Shown: one piece after another, positions 12,601-23,939 of the stretch
How the letters are laid out: every line of letters begins with the position of its first letter
How positions within the stretch are numbered: position 1 is the stretch's first letter
Assembly: GCA_964023275.1 (NCBI GenBank)
Contig: OZ029919.1
Span: 2,075,501-2,139,500 of the forward strand
From: Norana najaformis
Taxonomy: Eukaryota; Annelida; Clitellata; Crassiclitellata; Hormogastridae
DNA: 64,000 nt
Direction: 5' to 3'
Made by a program: the position numbers and the translations under genes
The notes under the pieces: generated by a model
The model's input: the letters and a program-made list of their open reading frames with translations, nothing else
The model's database searches: none
What the model was told of the DNA's origin: nothing

Positions 12601-15600
12601 CACACAGACGCAGAAGCGCGGCCGGGGGGGAGGGCGACTGAGACTGCAGTTCTGGTAGAGTCACGTGACAAGTGAGAGGCGGAGAGCGGAGAATGGCATT
12701 GTGACTCAGAGTCAGCTCGGGACGCAGCAACACGCGCAACATGACAAGCAGGCAGATCCACGCTGACATCCACCCAATCGCGGCCCCCAAGGGCTCTGAC
12801 AAGTCGCTTCTAAGGAGGGAAGGGAGGGCATGAAAGCCGCCGACGACTCTCAAGGGCAAAGACATTTAACAACCCGGGCGCCTTACGCAAGCACGTCTGT
12901 CTGCCCGAGTCAAATGCCAATACACATGAGCGCCTCCCACAGGGCATATACGAACCGTATGTGTACGCACACTGTACACAACATCGGCTGTATACAAGGT
13001 TCCCTCATTCACAAGGCTGTTTACATCTGCTACAAGCGTTTTACATTTGCTGCAACTGCTTACACATCTATCAACTGTCTGATATTGCCCCAGATGTAAA
13101 TATCGGCTCATCTTGGCTGCCCACTTTTAAGGATCAGAGGTTGGGGAGGGGAGGAGGACTGCTGTGATAGCACTTCTCAGTAAGAGCGCTACATAAATTC
13201 GCCATTACGTTCCACAAGTGCACTTGCAGTATACACCAGACGGCGCTGTAACTCGAGCATTACTCGCCTGCAGGTGAAGATGTTCCTTGTGATGGAACTA
13301 TAACATTGTTCAAGATGGCAAGGAGTGCCTTCCTGAGATTCTATCAAAGCGCTATATAAATGAACATATACATACATACATTCACACACATACATACATA
13401 CATAAACACACACATACATACATACATACACACAAACATAAATACATATATAGTCACGTATATAAATACATATACTTACATAAATACATACATACTTACA
13501 TAAATTCATACCTACATACATAAATACAAATATACTTACATAAATACATATATACTTACATACATACATACATACATAAATACATATATACTTACATAAA
13601 ACCATACTTACATACATATCTACACAAACATACATACATAAATACATACAAAACATACATACATAAATACATACAAAAGATACATACACAAATACATACA
13701 AAACATACATACATAAATACATACAAAACATACATACATACATACATACAAACATACATACATACATAAATACATACAAAAGATACATACATAAATACAT
13801 ACAAAAGATACATACATAAATACATACAAAACATGCATACATACATACATACAAACATACATATGTAGACGTAGGCATTATTTACAGTTAATTATATTAA
13901 CCTCCATCAGTTTCATATCTGTTTCTGAAATCTGAGGTTGTCATTGTAAAGCACCCTTGAAGAAGTTGGCTACTGACGATGCTGTACAAATTGTTGTGAT
14001 TACAATTACAATTACTTACATACATATATACAAAAACATACATACAATGACGGATGCCTACATATATACATACATTAATACCTTGAAATTGAAACAATGC
14101 AACATGATGACTGCATGTTAAAAAAAGCGTGGATAACAGCTAATTTTTATGACAACACCATCATATGCTCATTAGCTCATCTCAAATCCACACAATATGA
14201 AAAAAAAAAACAGTCACAATAACAAAGTGAAATCATGACAATGGGTAATACCGATAACCATTATCACTCATCATTATCATTCATCATCATCATCATCATC
14301 GGTTCCTGGTGCAAGCCATTTGGCAGAGCAACCATTCTTTTCAGTAATTTGCTAATTAACACGGTTAAAACTAATTTCTGCTGATTATCAGTCATCAGCC
14401 CAGATGACTTTAAATCTTTTCATCCACTGGTTTTCAGCCGCATCTTTTAAACTGTCCAGGTATATATAACTACACTCTACACAGACAAAATACGCAGCGC
14501 TTTTGACAGTTTACTGAGGGTGCTATATAAATGCTTGTTACATTACATGACAAACTGACAGACACAGCAGTCCATACACAGAAACAAAGAGACACAGATG
14601 CAAAGACAGACACACAGATTATTAACAGAGATCCACAGAAAGCAAAACACACAGACACAGGCAGAGAGAGACAGACAAAGACAGACAGAGATAGACCACT
14701 ACATACACATAGATTATAGACAGGGAAACACTGTACAAAGTGACAGACATATCCAGAGAGAGACAGCCCTTAAGAGAAAGACAGACACAGACACAGAGAC
14801 ATAAAGGCAAAGACACACACAGATACATTATCGACAGAGATGCAGACAAAGCGACAGACAGACAAAGACACAGACAGCCAGACAGAAGCAAACAAACAGA
14901 ATGATACCATTAAATCCAGCTGCATATACGCAGTAATACAACTGAACTTGGTTCCATAAGCTTTCTAAGGACCTTTATAAACACCATCTGCGCCTCAAGA
15001 AAAACAAACGCGTGACTGTTTGATATTGAATCTCTCAGACTTAACAAAGAACCAGTGTAGGTAACAAACATTCAGGCCATTTCTGCACAGGGAACCACCT
15101 GCCCACAAAACAGGTACAGCAAAACGAATGGCAGTGGGTCCTGCAAAACATTTTTACATTGGACACGAATGGTTGTACCTCCAAATTTCCATCGGGTGGG
15201 TTGAACCTCTGTATTCCATCGACTGGATTGCACCTCCTAATTTCCATCGAATGGGTTGTACCTCCTAATTTCCATCGAATGGGTTGTACCTCCTAGTTTC
15301 CACTGGTGTATGCAAGTTGGATTTTTCCACATCAGGCTTCATCATAACGTGCTCCTGAGCATGACTGAAACTCTTGCTGTAACGAGGTTTCGCTGTACTT
15401 ACAAGACACTGTCCAGAGTGGGATTTACTGCACAAAATGGTAATTACCATTAGGTCCTGCAGACTGTCCACGGAGAAACAGGCAAAGGGTGACTGCAGAA
15501 AAGGGTCCTTACCACCATGAGTCCTCAAAACCATCTAGGAAGGAACTGGTTAAAGGCAACTGTACAAAAAACTGTACAGAGTGAAAACTTCTGACTGCAG

Positions 15601-18600
15601 ACTACTTACTGTCTGGTCATTAAATCATAATGACTTAAAACCACTTACTGTCTGGTCATTAAATCATAATGACTTAAAACCACTTACTGTCTGGTCATTA
15701 AATCATAATGACTTAAAACCACTTACTGTCTGGTCATTAAATCATAATGACTTAAAACCACTTACTGTCTGGTCATTAAATCATAATGACTTAAAACCAC
15801 TTACTGTCTGGTCATTAAATCATAATGACTTAAAACCACTTACTGTCTGGTCATTAAATCATAATGACTTAAAACCACTTACTGTCTGGTCATTAAATCA
15901 TAATGACTTAAAACCACTTACTGTCTGGTCATTAAATCATAATGACTTAAAACCACTTACTGTCTGGTCATTAAATCATAATGACTTAAAACCACTTACT
16001 GTCTGGTCATTAAATCATAATGACTTAAAACCACTTACTGTCTGGTCATTAAATCATAATGACTTAAAACCACTTACTGTCTGGTCATTAAATCATAATG
16101 ACTTAAAACCACTTACTGTCTGGTCATTAAATCATAATGACTTAAAACCACTTACTGTCTGGTCATTAAATCATAATGACTTAAAACCACTTACTGTCTG
16201 GTCATTAAATCATAATGACTTAAAACCACTTACTGTCTGGTCATTAAATCATAATGACTTAAAACCACTTACTGTCTGGTCATTAAATCATAATGACTTA
16301 AAACCACTTACTGTCTGGTCATTAAATCATAATGACTTAAAACCACTTACTGTCTGGTCATTAAATCATAATGACTTAAAACCACTTACTGTCTGGTCAT
16401 TAAATCATAATGACTTAAAACCACTTACTGTCTGGTCATTAAATCATAATGACTTAAAACCACTTACTGTCTGGTCATTAAATCATAATGACTTAAAACC
16501 ACTTACTGTCTGGTCATTAAATCATAATGACTTAAAACCACTTACTGTCTGGTCATTAAATCATAATGACTTAAAACCACTTACTGTCTGGTCATTAAAT
16601 CATAATGACTTAAAACCACTTACTGTCTGGTCATTAAATCATAATGACTTAAAACCACTTACTGTCTGGTCATTAAATCATAATGACTTAAAACCACTTA
16701 CTGTCTGGTCATTAAATCATAATGACTTAAAACCACTTACTGTCTGGTCATTAAATCATAATGACTTAAAACCACTTACTGTCTGGTCATTAAATCATAA
16801 TGACTTAAAACCACTTACTGTCTGGTCATTAAATCATAATGACTTAAAACCATTTACTGTCTGGTCATTAAATCATAATGACTTAAAACCACTTACTGTC
16901 TGGTCATTAAATCATAATGACTTAAAACCACTTACTGTCTGGTCATTCAGGAGGTGCTGTTGGCCGAATTCACCAAGGGAGGAAATAACTAGGGTGGCTC
17001 TGATAAAAGGGTACATACCACCAATCAATCAGAGACTCCTCTGTCAAAGACCTTCCCAGGTAGCAGAATCGAACAAAGGTGTCACTGATATTTATAAGGT
17101 ATATCTCGAAGAAAGGGGTGCTTACCACCAAACATGCACAAACCCCTCTGTCCAAAATCCCCTGGTAGCAGAACTGAATAACGGCGTCACTGACATAAGG
17201 TATAACTCGACAAAAAGGGTGCTCACCGCCAGACACGCAGAGACTTCCGAGGGCAGAGTTGACTGAGGGTGATTCCTTGCAGCAGCAGCAGCAGAGCATC
17301 TGAATCAGTCCAAGGAGAAGCGCAATCAAAACGAGCAGAAGACCCGCTCCGTAAACGCCCTGGGCTGCCTTATGATAATCTGCAACAGACAACAACCACA
17401 CGTAACTCAAAAGTCTCTAACACAACTCAAACTGTAACGTAAATCACACTGTAACATAACACACACTCCAAAGTAACATAATCAGTAAAATATGTGCATA
17501 GCAATACTCTGCAACCTGCCTGCCTTGTGATAGTCGGCAACTGATAACCACACACACCTCTCCCTGTAGCGTAGCTCGCATCGTGGCACAGCTCACTCTG
17601 CAACATAGCTCATTTACACTAATGTAGCTTACACTGCAACATAACTCGCTGTAATGTACCAGTAGCTTACATTGTAACATAACCCACACTACACCATAGT
17701 GCAGATCACACTGTTACGTAACTCACAGCGTAACTTGCACTGTAACATAATGTATTCTACTGCTACTGTTACTATATTTGTTACACTGGAGTCTCCCTAG
17801 AACAAGCTTTGTAATGACATGGATTCTGATATGATGTGGACAGGGCTATGGTTTTCAAATTTAGTTCAACTTTAGACTAGGACCTATGACATGTTCCTGT
17901 CAATGTTTGCTGGACTACTGTACTGTACGGTAATGTAGGAAAACATTTATACAGCACCTCTTAAGAATCTTGCTGAAGCACTCAATACATGACTATCACA
18001 AGGAAAGGCACTGTGAATATTCAAAAGGCAGTATGAATATTCATAAGGCACTATGAATATTCATAAGGCACTATGAATATTCCTAAGCTACTATGAATAT
18101 TCATAGTCAATACTTATATATTCAAAAGGAATATAAATAATCATGTAGCAGCTGTTTAAAGTCCTAAGAAAGTCAAGCAGTCTGTGCTGACCAGACTGTA
18201 ATAAACATCAGAGGATCCTAGTTGTTGTTACTCAAGGACTTCTTCAATTGGTTTTTATCACTGCAGTGATTATGTGCCATATGCCCTCTCAACAGGCAAA
18301 GAAAGGATAAACCTCACCAGGTGGGGTAAGGAATTATTCATGCAGATGGTCACTCATCTGCAGAACCTCTTCTCTAGGAAGAATAATGTCAAAACCCCAT
18401 TCAGTTCACCAATTACCTCCTTGGGTAGAGTATCTGCCCCAACCAAAGAGAAGTTAATTCCAGCCTACTGGAGTAACCTCTCATCAGACACCAAAGTGGC
18501 CAAAATGCTCACCGGCATTATTGTCTGGTAATAAAGCACGATCTGTGGCCTATAGTCCAACAGTAATGTGGCTTTAGTGATTAGACTGTAAGACAAAACT

Positions 18601-20768
18601 GTCTGGCAGCATGTGATGTTGAATATGCCTTGACACCAGACAATGATGTAGCAAGAATCTTCAGAGGCACGACTGGTAACGAATTACGGACACTGTGGGC
18701 TATAGCCAGACAACTATTCACGTGACATATAAGCCTTGCCACCATGACAACTCATAACACGATGCACTGAACGTTAGGGAAGAATTTCTTCATTGCAAGA
18801 GGAGTAGCCAACTCAATCTGACAGTTGTATATAATAAAAAAAACATCTCACAAGAATTCTTAACACAGCAGTGTGGTCACTGAGCCACACTCGTGAACAG
18901 TAATGTCTACTGTAAGAAGAGACACTAATGTGGCAAGACTGAGCATACAGGCATAAACTGTCTGGTGATAGAGCTCATTCGTTATTGTCAGCCGCCAGAC
19001 AGGTTATGTTTAATTACTTCAAAAGGCCATCACAATGTCTGACTATAGATATATACACTGTCAAAGTCGTTCAGTAAACTACGAGAGTCGACGCTGTAGG
19101 AAGAACAATGTCGCGGTGAACAAGTGGACGAAATTACCGATGAAACCTTGTTGCATGGCCCAAAAAATTCGTGATCGAATGACGAACCCAACAGAAAAAA
19201 GAGCTTACAACTTTTGACAACTGGCTACACTTACTGCGCCTTAACAATAGACAGTTGATGTGTCTCAAGGCTGTGGTAGTGTCTACAGTTTTTACATCAT
19301 TGGGGCTGCCACTACCCGAGTTTTCCCAACCAGGACAATAAAGCTGCTTACAGAACCCACGCCTATAGTGAGACACTGAAATATCTACTTAACAGTTCTT
19401 GGTTTGGTCACAAAAAGATTCAGCTGAAGAACAGCAGATAAATGATAAAGGTACTGATAAAACCAGTTACACTGCAAACTCTGGGATCACCAGACAAAAC
19501 TATCAGCGATCAGTCACCAGGATGTGCGCAGGCCGCTAATTATCTTATCATTGCATTCACATCAGAGAAACTTCAGCACAATTCCACATATCAACATCCA
19601 ACTCAATTTGCACATGATTTGATACAAGCAGTTGTTGTCAAATCACATTCTGGAAAAACCCAGTTACTGGAAATTCCGGTTACTTCCTCATCCAAGCTGA
19701 GTGCACCAGCCTGAGACAATGGCTATTGAGATATACATGCGCACCAAGCAGGAAACGTACAAACTATCAAAGTACCCATGTCTCTGATTCAAGACTGTCT
19801 TCTGGCATGTTGTTAATCTCTTATTAATATTATTTTTATTATTTTTTACCCACCGTACATGTAATCGTTTTACATCTTCCTTTACTTGTTGGCTGTGTTA
19901 TGTTTTTAATCGTTTGGGTGTTTCTTCACGCCTACGAGTCCTTGCTCTGCCGACGGACATTATGGCGTCTTAACCAATACATTACTTACTTACTTAATAT
20001 ATCAGAAACAAGAAATTAGCATAGGAGCAAGAAATTCATCTGGAACTAACAGGCCTTGTCCTACTGAAGTTTGCAAAAGGGCCTCTGAAAGCAATGGCAT
20101 TAATACGGCGTTGTGCGCAAATTGAAATGCACTGAGAAAGATGGATTGTCTCATGCGGATCACCAGAAACAGCAGTTAGTCGGCCACCTAATTCAGAAAA
20201 AAACTCAAGGCTGTCAGGTTGATTGGTCCCAATGTCTCAAATGCATTTCGAACAAAGCTGCGAGATGAAGGGCAACCTGAATGTTTTGTGTGTTTACGAA
20301 CTGCAGCTTGTTTAGCTGTGCCTCTGGGCGAAAATGATTTCAGATGAATGTATGCCATCACACAAGTGTGAACACTGGTCACATCCAATGTCAGATATTT
20401 GCCAGACGACCATGGTACCAGTGTTGCTCCATCCGGTCATTTTATTATTATTATTATATTTTTATTTTTTCATTTTTTATTTCTACCCAAGGCATATATG
20501 ATCCCTCATGATTTAAATTTTAATTCTCTGGTGAATGAGAAATTCTGGGATGGCTAGAAATCATCAAGATCTGGCAGAGCAGAAGTACCATGGAAGGCAA
20601 CAGCGCTGAAGCACTGAATTGTGATAGCAACACGCTGGAAAAGATAACTGGTTTCCCTTGTGTCACCGGTTATATGAGAGAGACTGTTATGAAGAGTGGG
20701 CCACTGCAGTTGACTGGGCCAAGGGATAAGTGGTAGTTCTGTGCAAGAGTTTTATATTTTTTGTAGTA

Positions 20769-20801
<33 letters not shown>

Positions 20802-21486
20802 CTAAATGTGGGGCAGAAAAACAACATGTCAGGCCAGCATATATAAATATATATATATAAAACAGTTTGTAGCCAGTGTGGCTTTCACTGACATTCGGAC
20901 TAAAAGCCTTGGCCTCAGGCCGCAATACTGTGCTCAGTAACAAGTTAATTTATGTCTGTGGATATTTTTGCCATACTAGTGGCTGTTGTTACCAGAGATT
21001 GAAAACCAAGAATGATTTAAGTACACCAAACATGTAAAGTGCTTTCTTTGGAAGCCATATTCAGAAATGTCTTTGAAAAGAACAATTAAGCATTATTCAA
21101 TATTCCAAAGCCGAACTAATGTGCAATTATGCATGGGAAGGAGCAAGCATGCGAGTGAGTATGATGCATTTATATTTAAAAAATGAATCAAAGTAATTTT
21201 ATACGTTGAGGCGGTGATTCCATTCCTTACCTGGTAGTGACTTCTCCACGTTGAAATCGTTTTCAAAATACCAACTGCAAGTCTTGTCTGAGTAGCACAT
21301 GGCCCAGAGTCCCTCCGTCCAGGGGTTTCCACCAGTTTTAAATATCTGCCCAACTCTGACAAAAAAGCTCCCAACGCCTTCGTTGTATAGCATCCAAAAT
21401 GGCGCAACATAAGCCAGAGAACAAGCCACGGAGGCGATCACCAAGACCAACACACCAACAACAAACAAAGGCGAACAACGACACAT
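9658..21486 (-). CDS. claudin/PMP22-like four-span membrane protein
   Basis: Three coding exons on the minus strand: 21486-21231, 17379-17227 and 9857-9658 (stop TAG). All have GT-AG borders, and the phases (1, 1) fit to give 202 aa. The start is the ATG at 21486; six upstream in-frame codons begin with GTG and are not needed. Visible features: TM1 about 8-34; an extracellular loop with the claudin signature W31...GLW(59-61)...C64...C70; TM2 about 90-114, followed by five successive cysteines (115-119, likely palmitoylated, my inference); TM3 about 129-151; a short second loop; TM4 about 163-184; and a 15-20 residue cytosolic tail. This order and length match claudin/PMP22/EMP proteins, which act at the plasma membrane as junction or adhesion components. 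The exact subfamily cannot be assigned. The tail ends RVV, not a classical class I PDZ ligand. Introns of 3.9 and 7.4 kb are packed with tandem repeats. It is transcribed away from the acyltransferase gene. Confidence 0.85.
10780..11280. repeat. (ACAT)n-rich tracts and a 60-bp tandem repeat
   Basis: ATACAT/ACACAT simple sequence occurs at about 10780-10890. From 11110 to 11275 three copies of a roughly 60-bp unit follow, each joining CATACATACATGTCA(T/C)CTGCTAAAT to more ATACAC sequence. All of it lies inside the last intron of the tetraspan gene. Confidence 0.75.
11545..11605. repeat. short 22-bp tandem repeat
   Basis: GGCTCCAAAGCATTTTT(T)ACAG occurs three times in a row. On the minus (gene) strand it is CTGTAAAAAATGCTTTGGAGCC. 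It is intronic in the tetraspan gene. Confidence 0.75.
12265..12480. repeat. GGCAGACA-type simple sequence
   Basis: Imperfect repeats of CAGACAGGCAGG-like units. Open frames rich in Cys/Leu on the minus strand across this stretch are produced by the repeat and are not genes. Confidence 0.75.
13361..13868. repeat. (TACA)n microsatellite, about 500 bp
   Basis: Long imperfect CATACATACATAAATACATA sequence interrupted by AAACAT and AAAGAT variants. It keeps several minus-strand frames open (Tyr/Val/Cys/Met-rich) without coding sense. It lies in the last intron of the tetraspan gene. Confidence 0.9.
14545..14895. repeat. (GACA)n-rich simple sequence
   Basis: Imperfect ACAGACAGACAC/AGAGAC repeats over about 350 bp within an intron of the tetraspan gene. 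On the transcribed strand it is CTGT/GTCT-rich. Confidence 0.8.
15165..15305. repeat. 33-bp tandem repeat, 4 copies
   Basis: Units of the form TTTCCATCGAATGGGTTG followed by TACCTCCTAA, with early copies more diverged. The last two complete copies are identical over most of their length. Confidence 0.8.
15601..16947. repeat. 39-bp minisatellite, about 34 copies
   Basis: Unit ACTTACTGTCTGGTCATTAA followed by ATCATAATGACTTAAAACC (39 bp), almost perfectly homogeneous over 1.35 kb; one visible variant has T for C near 16852. Because 39 is a multiple of three and the unit lacks a stop, a forward frame is open throughout with a 13-residue period. I treat that as a by-product. On the minus strand, which is the sense strand of the tetraspan gene, every unit carries ACA|GTAAGTGG, a near-consensus 5' splice site, and ATGACCAG just upstream. 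The array lies at the downstream side of exon 2. It is more homogeneous than any other array in the window, pointing to very recent expansion. Confidence 0.95.
16995..17240 (-). repeat. tandem triplication of the exon 2 donor region
   Basis: On the gene strand, the exon 2 end and its donor (GTCTGGCG|GTGAGCACCC) are followed by two related copies about 100 bp apart: ATGTTTGGTG|GTAAGCACCC at 17126 and TTGATTGGTG|GTATGTACCC near 17017. The copies share the intron block TCGAG(T/A)TATACCTTAT, then TCAGTGAC, then TTCTGCTACC. A further weak relative (GGTG|GTAAGGACCC) lies near 15515. The donor and the flanking exon and intron were therefore duplicated together. Confidence 0.8.
17126..17161 (-). other. 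candidate 36-nt cassette exon of the tetraspan gene
   Basis: Between an acceptor-like TTCTGCTACCAG and a strong donor GTAAGC lie 36 nt with no stop in the phase required (phase 1 in, phase 1 out). Inclusion would add 12 residues, reading GDFGQRGLCMFG, between exons 2 and 3, next to TM3. It is a duplicate of the exon 2 end. Whether it is ever used cannot be judged from DNA alone. Confidence 0.35.
18003..18108. repeat. 20-bp tandem repeat
   Basis: About five copies of AAGGCACTATGAATATTCAT with substitutions. Each copy contains the palindrome ATGAATATTCAT. It is intronic in the tetraspan gene. Confidence 0.85.
18115..21200. other. intron 1 of the tetraspan gene, no gene seen
   Basis: Open frames such as 18274-18531, 19035-19217 and 19442-19714 match nothing I recognise and lie within an intron. 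Scattered GTCTGGTAATA/AATGTGGC words (near 18530, 18960) look like worn copies of an interspersed repeat that also occurs near 24545, 24760, 24900 and 26600. A (TAA)n stretch lies at about 20765-20805. Confidence 0.45.
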
Positions 21487-21989
21487 TTCGACGATCGACG
21501 ACACTCTCTACTCGTCACAAACAAAAAATACTTGCAAAACTGCGACTAGAACTTATCAGACGGCAATTCGTAACTGAAAACTGTCTGACATTAGTTTTCT
21601 CCGAAGCCCAAAGCAGAAATCTTCAGTGTGGGCCTTCCACCAGTCAAGCTATGTGGGTCGCAGAAATAGACAAGCAAAGAGCTTATACGCGTCAAGAGGC
21701 AGCAAGCACTACACCTACGTCGGGGCCAACTCCACTCGGCCCACACCAAATAGTTACTGATTTTATTACCAGCGCTGTAGGCCTAAATGGGTTAGAGTGT
21801 TAGGTCCTGTACTCTACAGACCACGGCCTACCTACAGTTTTGTGACGTATACTTCTGAATAAGTGAGGTGCTTCTAAGCAATCCACGATTATTAATTACA
21901 TTAACGGGAAAATGTCTAATTAATTCCTAATGTAAATAGCACAGATATGAGTAAGTAATTAACGTGAGTAAGTAATCAGCTAAGTAAGC

Positions 21990-22262
21990 AAGTAATCTTT
22001 ATTAACCAAAAACCAAATAGTGGTGCAGGAGACCGTTGGTATGATGCTTAGGAAAGGAAAGACAGAGGGTGAGATGATAGAGAGGTCGGTATCTCTAAAG
22101 TCTAATCGATCGGTAATCCTCACTGCACCTCGACTGCGAAACGATCTCCCACCCGGATTCCGGAAATTTTCAGTTCCTCCACTCCTCCTGCCGTGCATAT
22201 TACCTTTGTCATATATTATTCCCAGACTTTCCATTCACTACCAAAGTCCACTTTTTCAATAA
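21990..22262 (+). mobile_element. degenerate CR1/L2-like retrotransposon fragment
   Basis: A plus-strand frame contains a C-terminal reverse-transcriptase tail (SNRSVILTAPRLRNDLPP, then GFRKFS). This is the ...APRLWNxLPxxLR type ending of CR1/L2 ORF2 proteins. It is truncated at both ends and lies just upstream of the tetraspan gene in the opposite orientation. Confidence 0.6.
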
Positions 22263-22264
22263 AC

Positions 22265-22614
<350 letters not shown>

Positions 22615-22739
22615 TCTGAACCTAAACACGACCCATTATTACTTACATCCGGTTATTAAAACCCATTATAGCAGTCGACTATTCGGTCATTACAACCCAT
22701 TATAACGCTTTCTCTGGTCATCTGACAACCGGATTGTGT

Positions 22740-22862
22740 TCGTGCGGTATCTCTCGACAACCCCTCTGACTTGACGAGGCGCTGGCGAATGAGTTGGTTC
22801 CAAGCGTTTAGCTTCTGAACAGCGCTTTAGGAATTTCGAGTTTACGATTACGATTAACGATA
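22740..22862 (+). mobile_element. L2-type retrotransposon 3' end (TTACGA tail)
   Basis: Matches the last 120 bp of the 2350-3668 element: a GCGCTGGCGAATGAGTTGGTTCC block, a TTTAGCTT, AGCGCTTTAGGAATTTCGAG block, and TTACGATTACGATTAACGATA. Only the 3' UTR remains. Confidence 0.72.
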
Positions 22863-22934
22863 GCAATTAGTGGCAAACAGCTTATCACAGGTCTTTCAGA
22901 TAATTATATAAATGAATGTATAGGTTTTATATAG

Positions 22935-23010
22935 CGTAATCGTAATTCCAAGCTTTCTACAGCTCCCAACGAAAGCCGCGCCGCGGGGACCAGCTTATTC
23001 ACAGGCTTAG
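22935..23010 (-). mobile_element. L2-type retrotransposon 3' end, inverted
   Basis: GTAATCGTAATTCCAAGC, then TTTCTACAGCTCCCAACGAAAGCC, then CAGCTTATTCACAGGC. This is the reverse complement of the same 3' UTR. It faces the copy at 22740-22862, so the two tails form a loose inverted repeat upstream of the acyltransferase gene. Confidence 0.72.
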
Positions 23011-23250
23011 CGACCATGTGTGGCTTAGACAACACTCATTTTTCAATGAATTTATCGGGTGAGATCATTCACCGCAGCTGACCGTTTGAATGGGTGCCAC
23101 GCCATTTAAGGTCCCCGTACTCGAACTATACTAGCCCGAGATTTAATTCTTTGAAATAAGCCACGATCTGGACGAGAACCTGGGATCCTCACGCATGGAG
23201 GCTTCTTGGCGTACGCATTTATCGATGAAGCTAACTCAGCCAGATATGCC
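23010..23250 (+). repeat. dispersed repeat family B, copy 2
   Basis: TTAGCGACCATGTGTGGC, then TTTCAATGAATTTATCGGGTG, then GACCGTTTGAATGGGTGCC, CATTTAAGGTCCCCGTAC, and an end near GGCGTACGCATTTATCG. This is the best preserved copy together with the one at 55045. Confidence 0.65.
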
Positions 23251-23304
23251 CTAGAGTCCGTGCACGGGGGCCTCAAATGGCATGGCGCTCCTTCAAACGG
23301 TCAA

Positions 23305-23485
23305 CGGTAATCGTAATCATAATCTCGAGAGATCTAGAGCGCCCAGTGAAAGCTAAGTCGCGGAAAGCAGCTTATTCACGGAAGCCGATACAGAACAAAA
23401 TCGATAGGCAAGAAAGGTTCGGTTCCATGTCAAGATTCAAGAGTCAGGCAATCAGGTAGTCAGACGGCTACGGTGGATGGTTGGA
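23305..23485 (-). mobile_element. L2-type retrotransposon 3' end, inverted
   Basis: GTAATCGTAATCATAATCTCGAG, then AAGCTAAGTCGCGG, then AACAAAATCGATAGGCAAG, GTCAGGCAATCAGG and CGGCTACGGTGGATGG. This extends about 180 bp into the 3' UTR of the element seen at 47837-48240. Only untranslated sequence is kept. Confidence 0.78.
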
Positions 23486-23576
23486 ACTGGATTGCACTCT
23501 GCTGTTAGCCTTCTTTCAACTAAGAATTTGAAATTAAGAGCTGCTGATTGCTGAGCAGATAACCAGCGTAGACATG

Positions 23577-23855
23577 TGACGTCACTACAGCGCACTTCCA
23601 GAATATATTTGTTAGCATAAGGTACTACACTTAGTGACGTCTTGCAAACGACATCTGGTGCGTCATCTATGACTTCTATACTCTTTGCAAATTCATCTAC
23701 TAAACCACGCAGCAGTGAACCTTAAACAGGTTTTAATGTTGCATTTTGACTGGGTTCGTTCAGCATAATCCTATAAAATTTCGTTTCTTCATCACAGCTT
23801 AGCAAAAGTAAATTTGTATTCAATCAATTACTGGATGGCGAGTAAGACGACGTCA
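23577..23855 (+). promoter_or_regulatory. CRE-like sites upstream of the acyltransferase gene
   Basis: A perfect palindromic TGACGTCA at 23577-23584, a TGACGTC at 23635-23641 and a GACGTCA at 23849-23855 fall within 365 bp of the MBOAT start codon (23940). These are binding words for CREB/ATF-type bZIP factors. There is no clear TATA box at a fixed distance. Function is inferred from motif and position only; the tetraspan gene lies 2.1 kb away in the divergent direction. Confidence 0.45.
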
Positions 23856-23939
23856 TTATGGACCGTTGAACCTGTCTAAGATATGTCATCTGCGGCAACG
23901 TTAATCCGGCGGCGAAGATTATTTCATCAATGAGAGAAG

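Noticed and set aside
13189-13878. Tyr/Val/Cys/Met-rich 229-codon frame on the minus strand
   Set aside because: It follows the (TACA)n microsatellite exactly, and overlapping frames look alike.
15601-16947. CRISPR-like regular array
   Set aside because: Units are contiguous with no unique spacers, the period is 39 bp throughout, and the sequence is animal nuclear DNA. It is a tandem satellite.
15581-17266. A 561-codon open frame of 13-residue repeats
   Set aside because: It is the 39-bp satellite read in one frame, opposite in strand to the gene around it. It has no start context or homology and the repeat is nearly perfect DNA, so it is not a protein gene.
21399-21803. Plus-strand 134-codon frame
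   Set aside because: It is antisense to exon 1 of the tetraspan gene, which has clear family features on the minus strand.
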